Positions 62,306 to 64,000 of a stretch of DNA of 64,000 nucleotides are shown here, one piece after another (within the stretch, counting starts at the first letter, position 1; the number at the start of each line of letters is the position of its first letter). The notes below the pieces were generated by a model. That model ran no database searches. It saw nothing but the letters and a program-made list of their open reading frames with translations, and was not told the DNA's origin. The DNA is from Paraburkholderia caledonica NBRC 102488 (lineage in GTDB: Bacteria; Pseudomonadota; Gammaproteobacteria; Burkholderiales; Burkholderiaceae). The translations under genes and the position numbers were made by a program. The stretch covers positions 124,001 to 188,000 of the forward strand of contig NZ_BAYE01000001.1 of the NCBI RefSeq assembly GCF_000685095.1. Direction: 5' to 3'.

Positions 62306-64000
62306 TCAGAACGCCGTTCCGATCTGGAACTGAAACTTCTGATACTGGTCGCCCGTATGCTTGGTAAGCGGGAAGCCCAGGCTCAGCTTGAGCGGTCCGA
62401 TCGGCGAAATCCATGCGAGGCCGACACCGTAGCCATAACGCAGACCGTTTGCGCCATTCGACGTGGCGGCAGTGCTCGCGTCCGCCCACACGTTACCCGC
62501 GTCCAGGAACGTGAATACGCGCAGGGTTCGATCATAGCCGGTGCCCGGCAACGGGAACGTCAACTCGATATTGCCGACGAGCAGCTTCGAGCCGCCGATC
62601 GGGTCGCCCGTGCTAGCGTCGCGAGGGCCAAGCGAACTCGGCTCGTAGCCGCGGACTGAACCGATACCGCCCGCGTAGTAGTTCTTGAAAATCGGGTACG
62701 GCTTGCCGCCCATGCCCTTGCCGTAGCCGCCCTGGAAGTTGAAACCCAGCACGAAGCCGCGCGAAAACGAGTAATAGTACTGCGCGTTGATGTCGGCCTT
62801 GTAATACTGGGTGCCGCCGATCGGCGTGCCGTATTCGGCGTTTGCCTGCGTGAAGTAGCCACGGCTCGGCACCAGCGCGCTATCGCGCGCATCGCGCGAC
62901 CAGCCGACAGTAAGCGGTACGTTGTTCGACACGCGGCCAAAGTCCTGAACGTATTGCTTATACGACGCAGGCGTGTTCGCGTCGACGTCCAACTGGTTCT
63001 GCTCGAGACCCGCGCCGAAGTACACCGTATCCACTTCGGAGAACGGAATACCGAACTTCAGGTCGCCACCAATCGTAACGATCTTGAAGCTCGAATCGGT
63101 CGAGTAGTACAGCGGCTGATAGGTACGGTAATAGACGTCGGTAATACGCTTGATGCCGTCGACCGTGAAGTACGGATCGACCTGCGTAACCGTCAACGTC
63201 CGGTAGGTTTTCGCGGTATTGACGTTCACCGCGAGGCTCGTGCCCGAGCCGAACACGTTGTCTTGCGAGACGCCGGCCGACAGCACCACCTTGTCGGTCG
63301 ACGAAAAGCCCGCGCCCAGCGTGATCGCGCCCGTCGGCTTTTCAGCGACCTTGACGTCCACATCGACCTGGTCAGGCGTGCCTTCCACAGGAATGGTGGT
63401 CACGTCGACGTCGGTGAAATAGCCGAGACGGTTGATACGGTCTTTCGACAGTGCGAGGCGGTTCGAGTCGAACCACGAGCTTTCGAGCTGACGCATTTCG
63501 CGACGCACCACTTCGTCGCGCGTGCGTGTATTTCCGACCACATTGATACGGCGCACATAAACGCGGCGGCTCGGGTCCACCTGCAGCGTCAGGTCGACCT
63601 TGTGATTCGACTGGTCGATCTGCGGCTGCGCGTTGACGGTCGCGAACGCGTAACCATATTCGCCCAGTTTGTCGACGATCGACTTCGTGGTGGCCTGCAG
63701 CTTTTCGGCCGAAAAGCGATCGCCCGCTTTGATCTTGATGAGCTTGGCGAGTTCCGGCTCGCGGTCGAGCAGATTGCCGGCCAGCTTGATGCTCGAGATC
63801 GTGTACGGCTCGCCTTCATGCAGCGTGACCGTCAGATACATGTCCTTCTTGTCCGGCGTGATCGACACCTGTGTCGACTCGATATTGAACTCGAGGTAGC
63901 CGCGGTTCAGGTAATACGAGCGGACATTTTCGAGGTCGCCGGTGAGCTTGTCTTTCGCGTACAGGTCGTTCTTCGTGTACCACGAGAACCAGTTCGGCGT
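62306..64000 (-). CDS. bamA: Outer membrane assembly factor BamA (5' end outside window)
   Basis: The C-terminal 564 residues of BamA, the outer-membrane protein insertase; the frame stays open to the window edge, so the signal peptide and first POTRA domains are missing. The visible part has the later POTRA domains ([40 protein letters not shown]) and the 16-strand barrel with [15 protein letters not shown] in the conserved loop, ending with a phenylalanine (QFQIGTAF) as expected for barrel recognition. Confidence 0.95.
   Translation of the reverse strand, partial: TPNWFSWYTKNDLYAKDKLTGDLENVRSYYLNRGYLEFNIESTQVSITPDKKDMYLTVTLHEGEPYTISSIKLAGNLLDREPELAKLIKIKAGDRFSAEKLQATTKSIVDKLGEYGYAFATVNAQPQIDQSNHKVDLTLQVDPSRRVYVRRINVVGNTRTRDEVVRREMRQLESSWFDSNRLALSKDRINRLGYFTDVDVTTIPVEGTPDQVDVDVKVAEKPTGAITLGAGFSSTDKVVLSAGVSQDNVFGSGTSLAVNVNTAKTYRTLTVTQVDPYFTVDGIKRITDVYYRTYQPLYYSTDSSFKIVTIGGDLKFGIPFSEVDTVYFGAGLEQNQLDVDANTPASYKQYVQDFGRVSNNVPLTVGWSRDARDSALVPSRGYFTQANAEYGTPIGGTQYYKADINAQYYYSFSRGFVLGFNFQGGYGKGMGGKPYPIFKNYYAGGIGSVRGYEPSSLGPRDASTGDPIGGSKLLVGNIELTFPLPGTGYDRTLRVFTFLDAGNVWADASTAATSNGANGLRYGYGVGLAWISPIGPLKLSLGFPLTKHTGDQYQKFQFQIGTAF

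Overview
The window reads as a high-GC beta-proteobacterial chromosome of the Burkholderia sensu lato group (Burkholderia, Paraburkholderia or Caballeronia). This rests on the gene order bamA-skp-lpxD-fabZ-lpxA-lpxB-rnhB-rRNA/tRNA methyltransferase, then ppsR/ppsA diverging, an SPFH/NfeD pair, smpB/ratA/rnfH and guaB-x-guaA, together with GC-rich codon use. The genus is an inference; no rRNA gene is present to fix it. I saw no tRNA or rRNA gene, insertion sequence, prophage or CRISPR array.

Positions 1-42,300 are accessory metabolism, made of separate catabolic modules each with its own regulator. (1) 120-3617: malonate transporter genes madL-madM between two LysR genes. (2) 3749-4159: two very small genes, then an AT-rich stretch with strong hairpins. 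(3) 4647-10762: a GntR/FadR-type regulator diverging from dehydrogenase, tagaturonate-reductase-like, MFS transporter and altronate dehydratase genes, best read as L-galactonate -> D-tagaturonate -> D-altronate -> 2-keto-3-deoxygluconate. (4) 11088-15942: assimilatory nitrate reduction (nirD-nasC-nasA), preceded by a sigma-54 promoter, an NtrC-like site and a leader RNA with two ANTAR-type hexaloop hairpins and an overlapping terminator. (5) 16088-18636: SDR/AraC divergent pair and a VOC protein. (6) 19481-26765: one operon with an enoyl-CoA hydratase-like protein, a complete polyamine-type ABC importer with fused permeases, an acyl-CoA ligase and an IclR regulator; the substrate is unknown. 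(7) 28986-33227: KdgT-type permease, DUF1537 kinase, PdxA2 dehydrogenase and DeoR regulator, matching D-threonate catabolism. (8) 35078-40337: two SDRs, an MFS transporter, a beta-keto acid cleavage enzyme and a divergent AraC regulator.

Positions 42,600-64,000 are mostly housekeeping: guaB-guaA, smpB, ratA/rnfH, SPFH/NfeD, phosphoenolpyruvate synthase and its regulatory kinase, then lipid A and outer-membrane assembly genes ending in a bamA cut by the window edge.

The strongest non-coding signal is the nitrate operon control region at 15,650-15,942. The least explained gene sets are the IclR/CoA-ligase/ABC operon and the BKACE/SDR/MFS cluster.
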